Part shown: one piece after another, positions 12,201 to 23,199 of the stretch
Position numbering within the stretch: position 1 is the first letter of the stretch
How the letters are laid out: the number at the start of each line of letters is the position of its first letter
Program-made: the position numbers and the translations under genes
Notes under the pieces: generated by a model
Database searches by the model: none
Seen by the model: only the letters and a program-made list of their open reading frames with translations
What the model was told of the DNA's origin: nothing
Assembly: GCF_030867145.1 (NCBI RefSeq)
Contig: NC_134434.1
Span: forward strand, 8,928,001-8,992,000
Direction of reading: 5' to 3'
Source: Opisthocomus hoazin
Taxonomy: Eukaryota > Chordata > Aves > Opisthocomiformes > Opisthocomidae
DNA length: 64,000 nt

Positions 12201-15200
12201 CTTCTGCACTGTCTCCACCCTCTCACTCCATTCAAGCTGATAAGATTGGAACCACATTCATTAAATCTGATCTCTTACAACGGAGGGAGAACTTTTATGC
12301 TGCAAGCAAAACCAGGAAAAAAGACAAATATTGTCAGCTTGTTTGCCAAGATACTTGGGCTGAAAGAACTGTCTGAAGTGAATTCTCTCCAAATATGTGT
12401 GTATTTACAGTACAGTGAACACACAGATTGGCAGCAATGTGGAGGAGTTTTTGGAACCCATAAAGACTTCAAGGCATTGCTTTGATTTTTTTGTTATTGC
12501 TGTTTTTGCTGGCTGCCATATCCTCATGTCCCTTGAAGTGTTTTATAATGTTCTGCTCTCCAGTACTGATCAGCTGCAGGGTTCCCTGTTGTAGCACTTG
12601 GCTTTGGGTTCCTTATAGCTCTAGTTGCTTGTTTGTGTTTTTTCTAGGGTAGCTGAGCTTTTCAGAGTTGCTTTTTCCCTGCTTTCTCCTCCCAGAAATA
12701 GGCACTTGTGTAGTGCATATCTGGGGTGCGTTAGTGGAAAAAATTGTTGATTGCTGGGTTAATACTAGGAAAGAGTTAGAAGAAGCTAAGAATACCAGCC
12801 ACTGGAAGAGTCAGGGCAGCAAAGAGGGCAGGATGCCATCATCTGTCTTCAGAGCAGCTAAAGGAATCCACAGGCTTCCACGTAAATATTTAGATCTTCT
12901 AATCAGATCTTAAGAGTGCACCGAGTGTTTCCTCTGGCATGTACTGTGGGGCAGGAATCCAGGGGAGCTGTTTGTTCCTTTCTTGGCCTTTGGTTCAGTT
13001 TCCATATCCTATTTGTTAATGCCATTTTGGGCAATACATCTGGCATGCTTGTTCAGTGAAGCCGACTACAAATTGAGCAGTGTGAAGCCTTCTCTGCTTT
13101 TGGCAAGGCTCTGAATACAGTTTCAGAAAAAATGACTTCATCAGAGTCAGTCCGTCAGAGGTATTTCCAGTGGCAGGCCTTGCAGTTGTTCCTCTCACCA
13201 GCAAAGAAAATTGCAATTAATAGTGAAATTCATCCAGCCTGGAGGATCGCATTCACCTTCCTGTATCACAGAATCGTAAGGGTTGGCAGGGACCTCTGTG
13301 AATCACCCAGTCCAACCCCCCTGCCAAAGCAGGGTCACCTAGAGCAGGCTACACAGGACCTCGTCCAGGTAGGTTTTGAGTATCTCCAGAGAAGGAGACT
13401 CCACAACCACTCTGGGCAACTTGTTCCAGTGCTCCATCACCCTCAGAGTAAAGTAGTTCTTCCTTGTAATGAAGTCTTAGCCCTTTATTTCTCTATTTAG
13501 GATTTTCTCATCTGACCAGATACTGGTAACAATCTTACCTCCTGTTTGTCTTGTGAGGTCTGTTAGCCGTGCTCGCAAGGGCTGTCCATGCTTGCTTCTT
13601 CTGCTGACTTTGGGTAAGGCTAGGCACTTCAGTCTGGGTGACGGCCTGCCTTGTATGACTGAGTGTAGAGGGGAAATTCTGCCAAAAATGATCTCTCTTC
13701 TACTGTCAGTTTTGGAGACCAGATCTTTCTGATCTCAGCTCAAGGGCGCAATGAATGCTCTTTATGCCTGGATTCCTTATTAAGTAGCATTCTCAAAATA
13801 GTGCTTTAAAACCTTATCTTTGCCTTATGAATTTTAAAGGCCCCCTGCTCTAGCTGGATCAGACCTCCTCCGTATTGGCTGCAGAATATCCATCTTTTTG
13901 GCAGTTGCAGTCCACATTGAGCGGCTTTGTTCTCAGGTTATAAACACAAACTACTTAGTCAGTTTGCCCCTTTTACCATGACTGTAGTGTTTATTTCTGT
14001 TTCAGCGATGCTTTGCAGTCTTGCTGCAGAAGCTTTTGATCCGTCGGCTTTCCGGTTGAATTTTCCAAGAGCTAGTTTATGTGTTTGGGGTGTGTGTACT
14101 ATGCAGTATTTCATGTTGGTAGCTTGGGTTTCTCCTTCCATGCGCGTGTTCCTTTGAAGTGCTTATTTTCTTATTCATCTTTTAACATCAAACTACAGCA
14201 GACCTGTGGCACTCTAATCTTTTTGGATCATGTAACGGAAAGAATGCTTCTCATTCTGGCAGCTGTAAGTTCCCCTTAGACAGCAGTCTCTGCCTGGTCT
14301 GAAAGCATCACTCTGTCAGCGAACAGAATAACTGCATGGTAATAATGTACATATTTTGTAATATTCTGTTCTAGGCTTTTTTGAATGTATATGTCTGGAG
14401 ATACCTAGTGAAGGAGGAAGTGTGGAGATGTTTTTGAGGAGGGTTCTGCCTGAAATCTTTTCTGTGTTCTGGAGAACAAGTTACAAAAACATGCAATAAA
14501 CAAAGCAGAAATGTTTCCCTTGTGTATCGCAGCTGAATTCACAGTGGAATATTGTTCTAGTCTAGATATTTTTGTCATGGAATGCAAGATGCAGTAGCCC
14601 CAGTATACCATTCTACAGCCCGGATGCCCTGCTGTTGTAAACCACGCTCACCACTATGGTGCCTGAGTAACTGCACTCGGCATGTCTGAAATAAAACTTT
14701 GAGTTACTTGGCTACGCAGTTTCAGACTGAACGTGGCTTTATGAATAACAGACTGGTCTTCAGATTTCAGAAACGGAAAGTGTTCATTTAAACTTCTGCA
14801 ACTGTATATTGATGAAGCTGTGTTATTTAGATCTTTTTAAAATGAGGAGTTCGTCGTTTGGAGTGATACTCCTTAAATAGGGAGGCCAGTAAGCAGGACA
14901 TTGTCTTCCTCCACTTCTTGCCTTATCAGTGACTTTCTGATCCCTTCAGAAGAAAACTGTCCTGTGATTAAGGCCTTGGATGGGACTCTGGAGATGTATA
15001 TAGTTAGTTCTCATTTCTGCTACTGTCATCCTGTGTGATGTTGAATAAGTTATTTAATCTATTTAGGTCTCAGTTTGTCATCTGTACCAAAAAAAAAAAC
15101 CCTCAACCAAAAAACCCCAAACCTCATACTTAACATTTTTGTTTATATTGCATGTTGCTGCTCTGTATGTATGTATAATTGAACAATGGGACACCATTTT

Positions 15201-18200
15201 CAATTGGATTTCTAGGTGCTGTTGCAATAAAAGTAATAATCTAACTGTATTTTGTAAATATGCCTTGCACAGTGTGATTTGAACATTATAATTAGGTAGA
15301 TTAATAGCATCTGTTTTTCCATTCAGCATGGCATTGTATCTTTAGCTGGAAATCAAAGCAGCGAGGAAGAGAAATGCTGGATATTTGAGTAGCATAACTA
15401 GCTGTTGACTCATTCATATTGTAGTAATTCTTCACATATAACTGAATGGAGCTTTTTCAATATTTGTTTGAAACAGTCTTTTATGATTCTTTTGGTCAAC
15501 CTGGCAGGCTCAGTGTGACTTTAAGAGGTTTCTAAATCTGTTTCAAGTCATAGATATTCTTATAAGAATCCTATGCAGTGAGGTTAAGAACTGCAGAGTT
15601 CTGCTAGAGACATTGATATATGCATTAGAACAACTGCAAATGGGGAAATATCATCTGACTTGAGAATCTAGTTTTTGGGTAATGGTCTGCCCAGTATTTG
15701 ATCCTTGCATTCTTAGCAGTGTTAGAGAATCCTAAAGGCTCTGACTTTGGGTTTGTATGTTTTCCTGGACTGCAGCTACTAAAGCCGCCTCATCTTTATG
15801 CCAAGACATTCCTTGGCCAGTGGGATCATTCCACTGCCTTTTTTTTTTTTTTTTTTAATGTGAAGTTGGTGCCGATTTAAATACTTTTGTGTTACAGAAA
15901 AATCTGACAGCGTTATGTTCTGCCAGTGACTGGCTGGAGAATTCCTGGGGTGATGGGTGAGATGTAGCTAGCTGCCTTCTGTACTGAACCCTCAGTAAGT
16001 GTTGAAATTGGGATGGTACCTGAGAATTCTGCACAAAGGAAACTAGGCAAAGGGTTGTATGAATGACCCAACAGAACTTACTGTGTTGGCTGAGCCCTAG
16101 GAGGGGGTAGGGGTGTGGGGAAATCAGCCATGAGAAGGAGGTTGCATTCTGTATACTTATGAGCTGCTGTCTAGTTCCTTTAAATTTCTTTCAGTTAAGA
16201 GATTTTGAACTGAAACATTTGTACTGATGTTTTGCCAGCAGTGGTAAATGGTTGTGGAGGTAGATTCTGAAACTTAGGACTATGGTTATTTGTCAGCCTG
16301 TGAGTAAATAGGGTAGAGGTTTATATTGGGGCACAGTCTGTCTGTGTGTTTGTGTGGGTGAGTGTGTCTGTCTAGCTCTTGGTCTGTGTTTCTCACTCTT
16401 TTTTTCTTTGTGCCTCATGCAGGCCCTGCCATGAATTTTCTCTGACCCCTTGGGGCCATTCCCACATGAAGCTTTGATGTGTGTGCCCGGAGCTTGATTG
16501 ACAAGGAAGTTTTGGTGGCGGCAGCAGGGAGACTAAGAGAAAAGGGCAGGGCTTTGAACTAAAGGGCTTTGAGCTCTGAGATGCTGTGCTTACTTATCTC
16601 CTTCAGAATGTTAATTATTTACCAAGATAATTGGTCGGGAGGGGGGAAAAAAGAGAGGGAAGGTTATTAAAAAATTCCAACACAAACATGCTACAAAAAC
16701 CTCATTTTCCGACTTGCAACTGGCATGAAAAGGATGTTGTGTGTAAAAAGGCTTGAGTGTATGTGTGTGTGTGTGTGTGTGGGGAGCCTTTTTTAAGGCA
16801 CCCATTTACTAAATAGAGGGATCCCTTCAGACCAGTGCAGTGGAAACATCAAAGCTCTTGCAAGAGTTTTCTCTGGGGTTTCTAAACCGTATCTGATACT
16901 TTTTAATTAGAAAAGTTTATGGAGAGCCGTCTTTGTGACTGGAGCAGGCAACCTTATGCCCTGTCAACACAGGAATGAAATACTAAAAGACCTAAAAAGT
17001 AATGATTTCTACTAAAATGTCGGTTCAAGGATGTGAAGATGCCTGGCCATTTTAGCATGAGCTGAAGACGTGGAGGAGACTGATGAATGTCTTTTGCTTC
17101 AGTCCAGCATAATGTAGTCTGTACTGTATGTGAAAGTCTCCTCCAGCTTTTGGATTAATGTCAAAAAATTTTTAATACCACATAGTCATTTGGAGTTTGT
17201 AGTCAGGAACATAGGTGAAGCTGTTTCATTTTTGCCTCCAGTTAATACAATTTTATTAGTCTCTGTGTTAGGTAGCAATCCACAGACTCCCCCGGTAATT
17301 GCTGTGCTGGATCAGGTCCAAGGGCCATCATTCCCATATCCTGACTGTGCTGATGGTGGCAACAGAGGTTCAAGAAAACTCAAGAGCCGGCAGCCTGCCC
17401 TGCGCAATTCCTCAGTATGCATTAATGACACAAAGAGGGGCAGGTGCTTGCTTTTATCTGTTTATTTACTTAGTGGATCAAGGTGAGAAATTTAGTGTTA
17501 TTGTTATGCCAGGGTAAATGTAGACCATCAATCAACGTTTTCTGTACAATTTCTGGCTAAGACAGTACTTACCAATTTTACACTATGATGATTTGGTTTC
17601 TTTAACTGTCTCATAGCATAAGGACTTCTGAAAGCTTAAAATAATTGTTTCAGCTAGTTTTAGTAGTATTATACTGATGTGTTAATTCCCATAGTAAGTA
17701 TGATACTTTTCTTTCAGAATCCTTACTGGTACAGCTGGTTACACCGTATTGTATTACTTCTGCATATCACCTTCAAACCCTTTTAAAAATACAAGCCTGT
17801 GCTTGCAGCAGCATCTGTTTTTAGCGTGAAGCTTAACAATTTTAAATCTCTTACTCTGCAGCCCCTTACGAACATTTGGATGTACCACTTGGACGTGGTG
17901 ATGTAGTGCTTTTTAATGTATCATTTGGTTCCAGCACAAGTTTTTCTACTGCTTCAGTTTCTTTGAGTGTGTGGTGTCACGCCATAATCACTGTAAGTGG
18001 CAGAGCAAGCTTCATAGGTAGGTACCCCCCTCACTTACCTGCAGTTGCTTTTGTGATTCCTTCGTTGAACCAGTGGGACTGCCAGTTCAGTTCTACAATT
18101 TCTCTGGTACCCAGCGAAGGACCAAAAGATAATTAAGCAACTGATGCATCTCACATATGGGGAGAGGCAGAGAGTTGGGATTGTTAAACCTGGAAAAGAG

Positions 18201-21200
18201 AAGGCTCTGGGAGAGTCTTGTCAATGTGTATAATAAACACGATCAGAAAGAGCGAGGAAGATGGGCCGGACTTATCTCAGTGGTGATGGATAAAAGGACA
18301 AGAGGAAATGGACATGAATGACAGCAACTTCCATTGAAATAAAAGGAAAAAGGAAAAAAAAAAACAAAACACCACTGAAAGGGTGATCTAACACTGGAAC
18401 AGGTTGCCTGAGCAGGTGGTGGAGTTTCCCATCGTTGTTGATATTCAGAACGCAACTGGACATCATGGTCCTGAGAAACCTGCTCTAGCTGACCCTGCTC
18501 AGGGCAGGTGGATTTGGGCTAGGCAATCTTCAGATGCTCTTTCCAGTCTCAACCATTCAGCGGTTCTGCGGTGGCAATGGTGTTGTAGGATGTTTCTGCC
18601 CCTGTAGCTGCTCAGTCTTACCCAGGTTGTAGTTTGTTACAGATCGAGAACAAAGTTACTCTGCTCCACGTCTCCCTGATGATGAAACTGATCCAAAGAA
18701 GTCATTGAAATTCTCTTCTTTAATTGGATTCCTTAATCTTAGTAATTGGTGATCCAACCGATTATTTTAGGGACTTCCGTTATCTGAACTTCTTATTGTA
18801 ACTTTTTGTTGGTTTAATCCTTGAATGGTATTTTATCTCTCCCGAGTTTCCTTCCCTGCACCCATTCTGCATATTCATTCTGTATTATTCGCCTCGGAAG
18901 TATTAACCACCAAAGTTAAAAGATATTTGCCATTTTTAAATTATGGGTAAATGGCAACATTTACTAGCTTGCTTTAATGCTTACTTCCTGCTTGCTTTTT
19001 TTAGCTAGGGCTGCACAGGATTTCTAAGACTGTTTTTCCCAGTAGTGTTTGCTCAGTAGCTAACAATTCAGTAGCTAAGGATTTTACTTCCATTCCCTCT
19101 GAATTTCAGGTCTTTAATCAGCACACTTAATTTTAACTCTCTCTTTCTAAAATATTAATTGTTCATATGTTTTAATTTCTTATGGTCTTGGATTTTATTA
19201 CATTGTAATCACTGTTTCTTATTGGCTGGAATCTGATCCTGTATGTTCCTTAGGCCTAGTTGAAAACAATTTTTCTTTTAAGTTTACAATATTCGTTGAG
19301 TAGGTCATCATTTGAGCTACTGACAAATTACTTCTCAACAATATCATGTCATGTGTTAGTATGTTGAACATAATTCATATTTTGTATTGAATTTTATTCA
19401 GTATTTATTTATGCAGAGGTAGTTGAATAGTTATTTATCCATGACATAAGAGGCTGAGTGTAAAGCAATGAAAGAAGATAGTGAGAATGGCCATTGTCAA
19501 CATAAGTTATTAGAAGCTTAATCATTTTGATTTGTTGCTATGTAAATTAGAAAAAAAACAACAAGTGAACTGCAACAAACCGGATACTATCTGGTGCGTT
19601 ACATCTGAGTAACTTGAGAGACATCAGTTGCCATCTTGTTCTTCCTGTGTGATGGGTATATACCTTAAAATGGGGTAAGCTGAAGTATAAAGCAGTGTGG
19701 TAAATTTATGAACAGGTTAAATTAGGAACCGGGGCTGCTGACTAGAACTGTAGGTATTTCCACTTTTCTCCTCGCCCCATGCAGAGAATGTCTTTTCTCT
19801 GTGGAGTGGCAGTTAATGGTAGAGTGGCAAAAGCTGACTCTGGCTTTATTGCACTTCTGGGTTGCAGAAAGAAGAGTTAGTTCTCTTAGATTGTGAGCTA
19901 ATGGGAACTCTGTTTAATGTGTTTTTTGTGTATGCGTTTGACCAGAAATTGTTGTTGTGGAGTGCTGACGAGGTAGGTGAAAAGATAAGGTTCAAGGTAA
20001 TATGGTGCATAGCTTTCTGGGGCCATTCCCAGTGAGACAGTCAGCATCTCCCACCCTTCCACTGATGTGGTCAGCCAGGGCACTGTGGCACTATCCTTTT
20101 ATCATAGGTCTTTCTATATGGAGACAGTACTTGTGAGATCACAGACTCAATAAATTTGCATACTTTAACTTACTTTCACTTGATTCAGTGCTTCGTGACC
20201 TATATGTGTTGGGTTTTTTTAAGGTGTGTCATGCAGTGTAATTAAGGCACGCACTAAATGAATTATGATTTTGCTGACTGACATCTCAAGTAATAGTCAG
20301 GAGTTGTTGAAAAACATAGATCACTTATGCTGGTGCTTTGCTCAAATTAGTTCTGGCCACACTGTCGTTATTTTTATCTCGTTTGGAGGTAGATATATAA
20401 ATACAAAATAATCATTAATAACATTTGCAGATGAAATAAAGATCATCAGATTGATAACTGCAGACATGAAAAAGGCAGTCCTACGGTTATCTAGGTCACA
20501 TAATGAGCTAAATGGATGAAAAAAATGTTTGAATATGGCAGTTATTCTGACAAGTAGGGACTAGGAATTCAGGCTGGATTTATAAAAGGATCGACTGCAT
20601 CCTGGAAAGCTGTTGAAACTAGACAAATTCCAACTTGAGTCAAGGTATAAATGTAATAGAATAATCTAGAATAGATTTCTGAGGGCATAGCTGTATTTTC
20701 CTTCTCTTACTATCAGCCACTGGGGTCTCGGAAGATTCTTAATAATACTCAATGTTATCTGCTTAGCAGTGGAGAATGTGGGTGAATTGTAATGGTCTGA
20801 GATACAGGGACAGAGGAAAACAAATAGCAGATCATCAGCACAAATGTCACTTGCTATGCAGGTCTTGTCATCTGTGTGTGGTAGAATAGTTCATAGAATT
20901 TTGCTTCATGTCTTACTCTGAGTGCCCTGTGCTCTACACAAGTTTAGCCTTTTCTGAAATATAGATGGTTCGGTGACCTCAGCTTAAGCTCTCTGAATTT
21001 GTCTGTAGCTGTCTAACCTGTCTCTAATGTTCACAGTGAACTGTGAAAGCATCTACAGTCAGTGATCTCTTCTTTTTCCCTTTTTCTGCAGGCTAAACTC
21101 TTTCCGACTGCCATAATTCATTTTGGATCTGAGGAGTGCCAGGGTGAGTGAATTTCCTCTCTTCTTCAGCTGACTGTATAGCTCCTATAGTAGACCCAGG

Positions 21201-22459
21201 AGAATTACATCTTTAAGTTTGGAGTTCTTCCAACAGAAGATAATGCAGTCCTCAAGAATGCTGGCAGATGTTCTCCTTGCAAATGGCTGAAGCTCTGCAG
21301 AGCTAGTTTGGTCAGTTAGCTTGAGCACAAATGTAAACATATTGCCTTTCTTATGAGACTTGTTAGGCTCTGGAGTAGGCAGTGTCTACTATGGGGACAA
21401 GAATGATAGAATGACGACTCTGTAGAAGGAAATTCCATTGTTCAAAATGTTAACCAGACAAACAATTATGAAACATTTCTACAGACCTTCTTTGTAGTGG
21501 ACTGGCTGGAGATGGGAGAACAAATCTGAATCTTTGATTCTTTGACACCTCTGGTTTGTGCTTAGAATATCTGTTTCTCCCAGAGGTTAAAAATGCTCTG
21601 GCTTCACAGAAAAGTTTCTGAGATGCAGCGAGCACTGGAAGAAAACGTCAAGATCTTGAGGTCTGAATGATGAAATAGGGCACCCTGAGTTGTGAAAGAG
21701 ACTGTCATAGTTTAAAAGTGTCCTGAGTCAGATGAGGGAAGGTGATGGAGATTTACTGTAGTATACAGCAGGTATCTGCTGAGCTGAGAACTACGTGATT
21801 CTGTGGTGATTGATGTCTCTGTGTTACCAAACAAGTGTTTTGGTTTCATTTTTAAACAGACTGTTACCTGAAATCGGACCTGCTGCGCTCTGCAGTTTCC
21901 CCTTCTGCAGCTGATTTATTAGTAGCCAGGTATGTTGGGACGGAATAGAGTTGCAAATGGGTGAGTATTTCAGGGATGGGAAGCATGAAATGAGCCCATC
22001 TTACTACAAAGAAACGTGCTCTGAAGATACTAGGACTTCATTTTGTCCTGAAACAGTCATACTGCCATACTTGACTTCATAGCTTTGTGAGTCCTTCTTT
22101 GCAAAGTAGGATTTCAGTGACTAAATCAAGTAAATCCTAGGGCTTTCATCATGAAAAAGAGCCTTTTCAATCTCACTTAAAAAGTCTAAAAGTGGTGGTG
22201 GTACAAGGGGCTATTATGAAAAAATGAAGCTTAATTCTATTTGCTTTTCTTCCTCAGATATTTGTCGAAATCATTAGTTCCTTCTGCTTCATCATCTTTA
22301 GAGTCAATAGTTCCATCTCTATCTGAACCAGAAGTGGGAGGTGACAAAAAGGCTGATGAGCAGCCAGAACCGGCAAGCGTGCATGAAGCTCCGCAGGTGT
22401 TGAGAAGGGCCCCTGGGAAAATACCCAAATGGCTGAAGCTGCCAGGTATCATGAAATAA
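254..22459 (+). CDS. ASPSCR1: ASPSCR1 (TUG), C-terminal half, last eight coding exons
   Basis: This gene encodes TUG, the UBX-domain tether that holds GLUT4 vesicles inside the cell and binds p97/VCP. Coding exons read 254-393, 2850-2931, 3807-3873, 4750-4812, 5120-5172, 21092-21143, 21860-21929 and 22258-22459 (stop TAA). All junction phases agree and give 242 residues; the human protein is about 553, and the upstream exons lie before the window. Recognisable stretches are DLPDEFFEVTVDDVRKRLAQ in the first exon, LEEAPLMTKSLREAQLKEKL in the second, FPDRHVLQGFF in the third (start of the UBX fold), and the conserved C-terminal tail KIPKWLKLP. The first intron in the window uses a GC donor (AG|GCAAGG), because only that site restores the SERKRLEEAP reading. 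Introns 394-2849, 2932-3806 and 3874-4749 hold no gene that I can see. The fifth intron in the window is 15.9 kb. The next gene, CENPX, is convergent. Orthology is firm; exon edges follow consensus splice sites. Confidence 0.95.
2531..2548. repeat. (CTT)n microsatellite
   Basis: Short CTT trinucleotide run inside an ASPSCR1 intron. It is a simple repeat with no visible function. Confidence 0.7.
4584..4601. repeat. Poly(T) run of 18
   Basis: Homopolymer in the ASPSCR1 intron about 150 bp upstream of the exon at 4750. Similar A or T runs occur near 7829-7843, 10674-10690, 11308-11322 and 15840-15856. They are not joined to recognisable retroposon bodies. Confidence 0.75.
7225..7514 (+). mobile_element. 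Ancient CR1/L3-like LINE 3' fragment
   Basis: The segment runs from a piece resembling 'gtggaattccttgtcatggga' to one resembling 'gacaggatactggctggact' and 'ggtctgtg...gttcttatg'. These are hallmarks of the 3' end of old amniote CR1 elements. Similarity to the remembered consensus is broken by many substitutions and small gaps, so the copy is old. It lies sense to ASPSCR1. The 5' edge is uncertain by tens of bases. Confidence 0.6.
13264..13475 (-). mobile_element. CR1 LINE, 5'-truncated, antisense to ASPSCR1
   Basis: The reverse complement carries the last codons and the 3' UTR of a bird CR1. On the + strand it opens with 'atcacagaatcgtaagggtt', the inverted 3' terminus. It continues through 'gtccaacccccctgccaaag', 'ctccagagaaggagactcca' and 'ttgttccagtgctccatcac'. 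About 210 bp remain, which is the usual heavily truncated form. The sequence is close to the CR1 consensus I remember, so this copy looks much younger than the one at 7225. Confidence 0.88.
16762..16781. repeat. (TG)10 microsatellite
   Basis: Ten perfect TG units preceded by an imperfect GAGTGTA stretch, within the long ASPSCR1 intron. Likely length-polymorphic. Confidence 0.85.
18154..18570 (+). mobile_element. Older CR1 LINE 3' fragment with internal A-rich gain
   Basis: The order of blocks matches the CR1 3' end: a piece like 'gggagaggcagagagttggg', then 'cctggaaaagagaaggctct', 'gtgtataataaacacg', 'aaaggacaagaggaaatgg', 'aacactggaacaggttgcct' and 'ccagtctcaaccattc'. Divergence is clear throughout. 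An A-rich stretch at about 18340-18368 has no counterpart in the consensus I remember. It is sense to ASPSCR1 and older than the copies at 13264 and 63118. Confidence 0.8.
20430..20660 (+). mobile_element. Possible very old CR1/L3-like fragment
   Basis: A block reading 'acatttgcagatgaaataaa' resembles the FADDTK region of a CR1-type reverse transcriptase. About 180 bp later, 'actagacaaattccaacttg' resembles the later coding part of ancient CR1 copies. No reading frame survives. The call rests on weak pattern resemblance only. Confidence 0.3.
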
Positions 22460-23174
22460 GAGGAGAGCTCTTCTCATTCTGAACTCCCCAGAAAGGCAGA
22501 CTCCCCTGTGCAAACTTTGTTGGATGTTGACAATATTGCAGATGTCAACATAAGGCTTGCAGGACATTTGGTTCAATGCTTGTCAATCACAAATCAGTTT
22601 CCAACTTAGACTCAGCCTTCACTGGAGAAGTACCCAAATGCAGGGTCTGGGTTGTGTGGAGTCTGGTGTGTAATCCATATGCTTGCGGCGTTCTTGACTA
22701 TATACTGGGCTTAATGTTTTGAGTTCTTAACTATGCTAGTGTACTTCAAATACTAATAGGCATGATATTCTACATACCAAGGGCCCATGTCATCTGTTAA
22801 ACCTCTGTTGTTATTTTTTCCTTTGCTGGTATAGTCTGGTTTAGTACTTTCCTTTCTCTTGATTTTTTTTTTTCAGTTGGTCTTTCTGTTCTTAATATTC
22901 ACTGCAAAACAGAGTGGTTTTCCATAGCTAAGATTGCAACCAAGTTTCCATTATGATTTTTTTCTTGGTTTATCCTGATCAGAAAACTGCAACCTTGGTT
23001 TTAGTCTCAGAACCAATAGCTTATATGTGGTTTTATATGAGAATATATACAAAATATGAAGTAACTAGAAGAAGGATTCCTGCATTAAACAATTGGAAAT
23101 ATTTACTTTTTGATGCAGTGGCTAAAAGGAGAAAAGGGGGGGGGGGAAGACGTTGAATCAACACTCTTAACGGC

Positions 23175-23180
23175 AATAAA
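23175..23180 (+). terminator. Candidate ASPSCR1 poly(A) signal
   Basis: First AATAAA on the + strand after the ASPSCR1 stop at 22459. It would give a 3' UTR of roughly 740 nt. I see no strong GU-rich element close downstream, so longer ends are possible. Confidence 0.45.
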
Positions 23181-23199
23181 TCTAGAAGAATTATATGGA

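Larger units (their letters stand above)
5173..21091 (+). other. 15.9 kb intron of ASPSCR1
   Basis: This intron separates the exon ending ESLTLFE from the exon starting AKLFPTAIIHFG. The donor is GAG|GTAAGG and the acceptor is TTTCTGCAG. It is several times longer than the other introns of the gene here. It contains four CR1-like fragments (about 7225-7514, 13264-13475, 18154-18570 and perhaps 20430-20660), a TG microsatellite at 16762, and several poly(T) runs. ORFs up to about 140 codons occur (for example 10070-10489), but none has a recognisable domain or fits a spliced gene. I see no nested gene. Confidence 0.85.
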
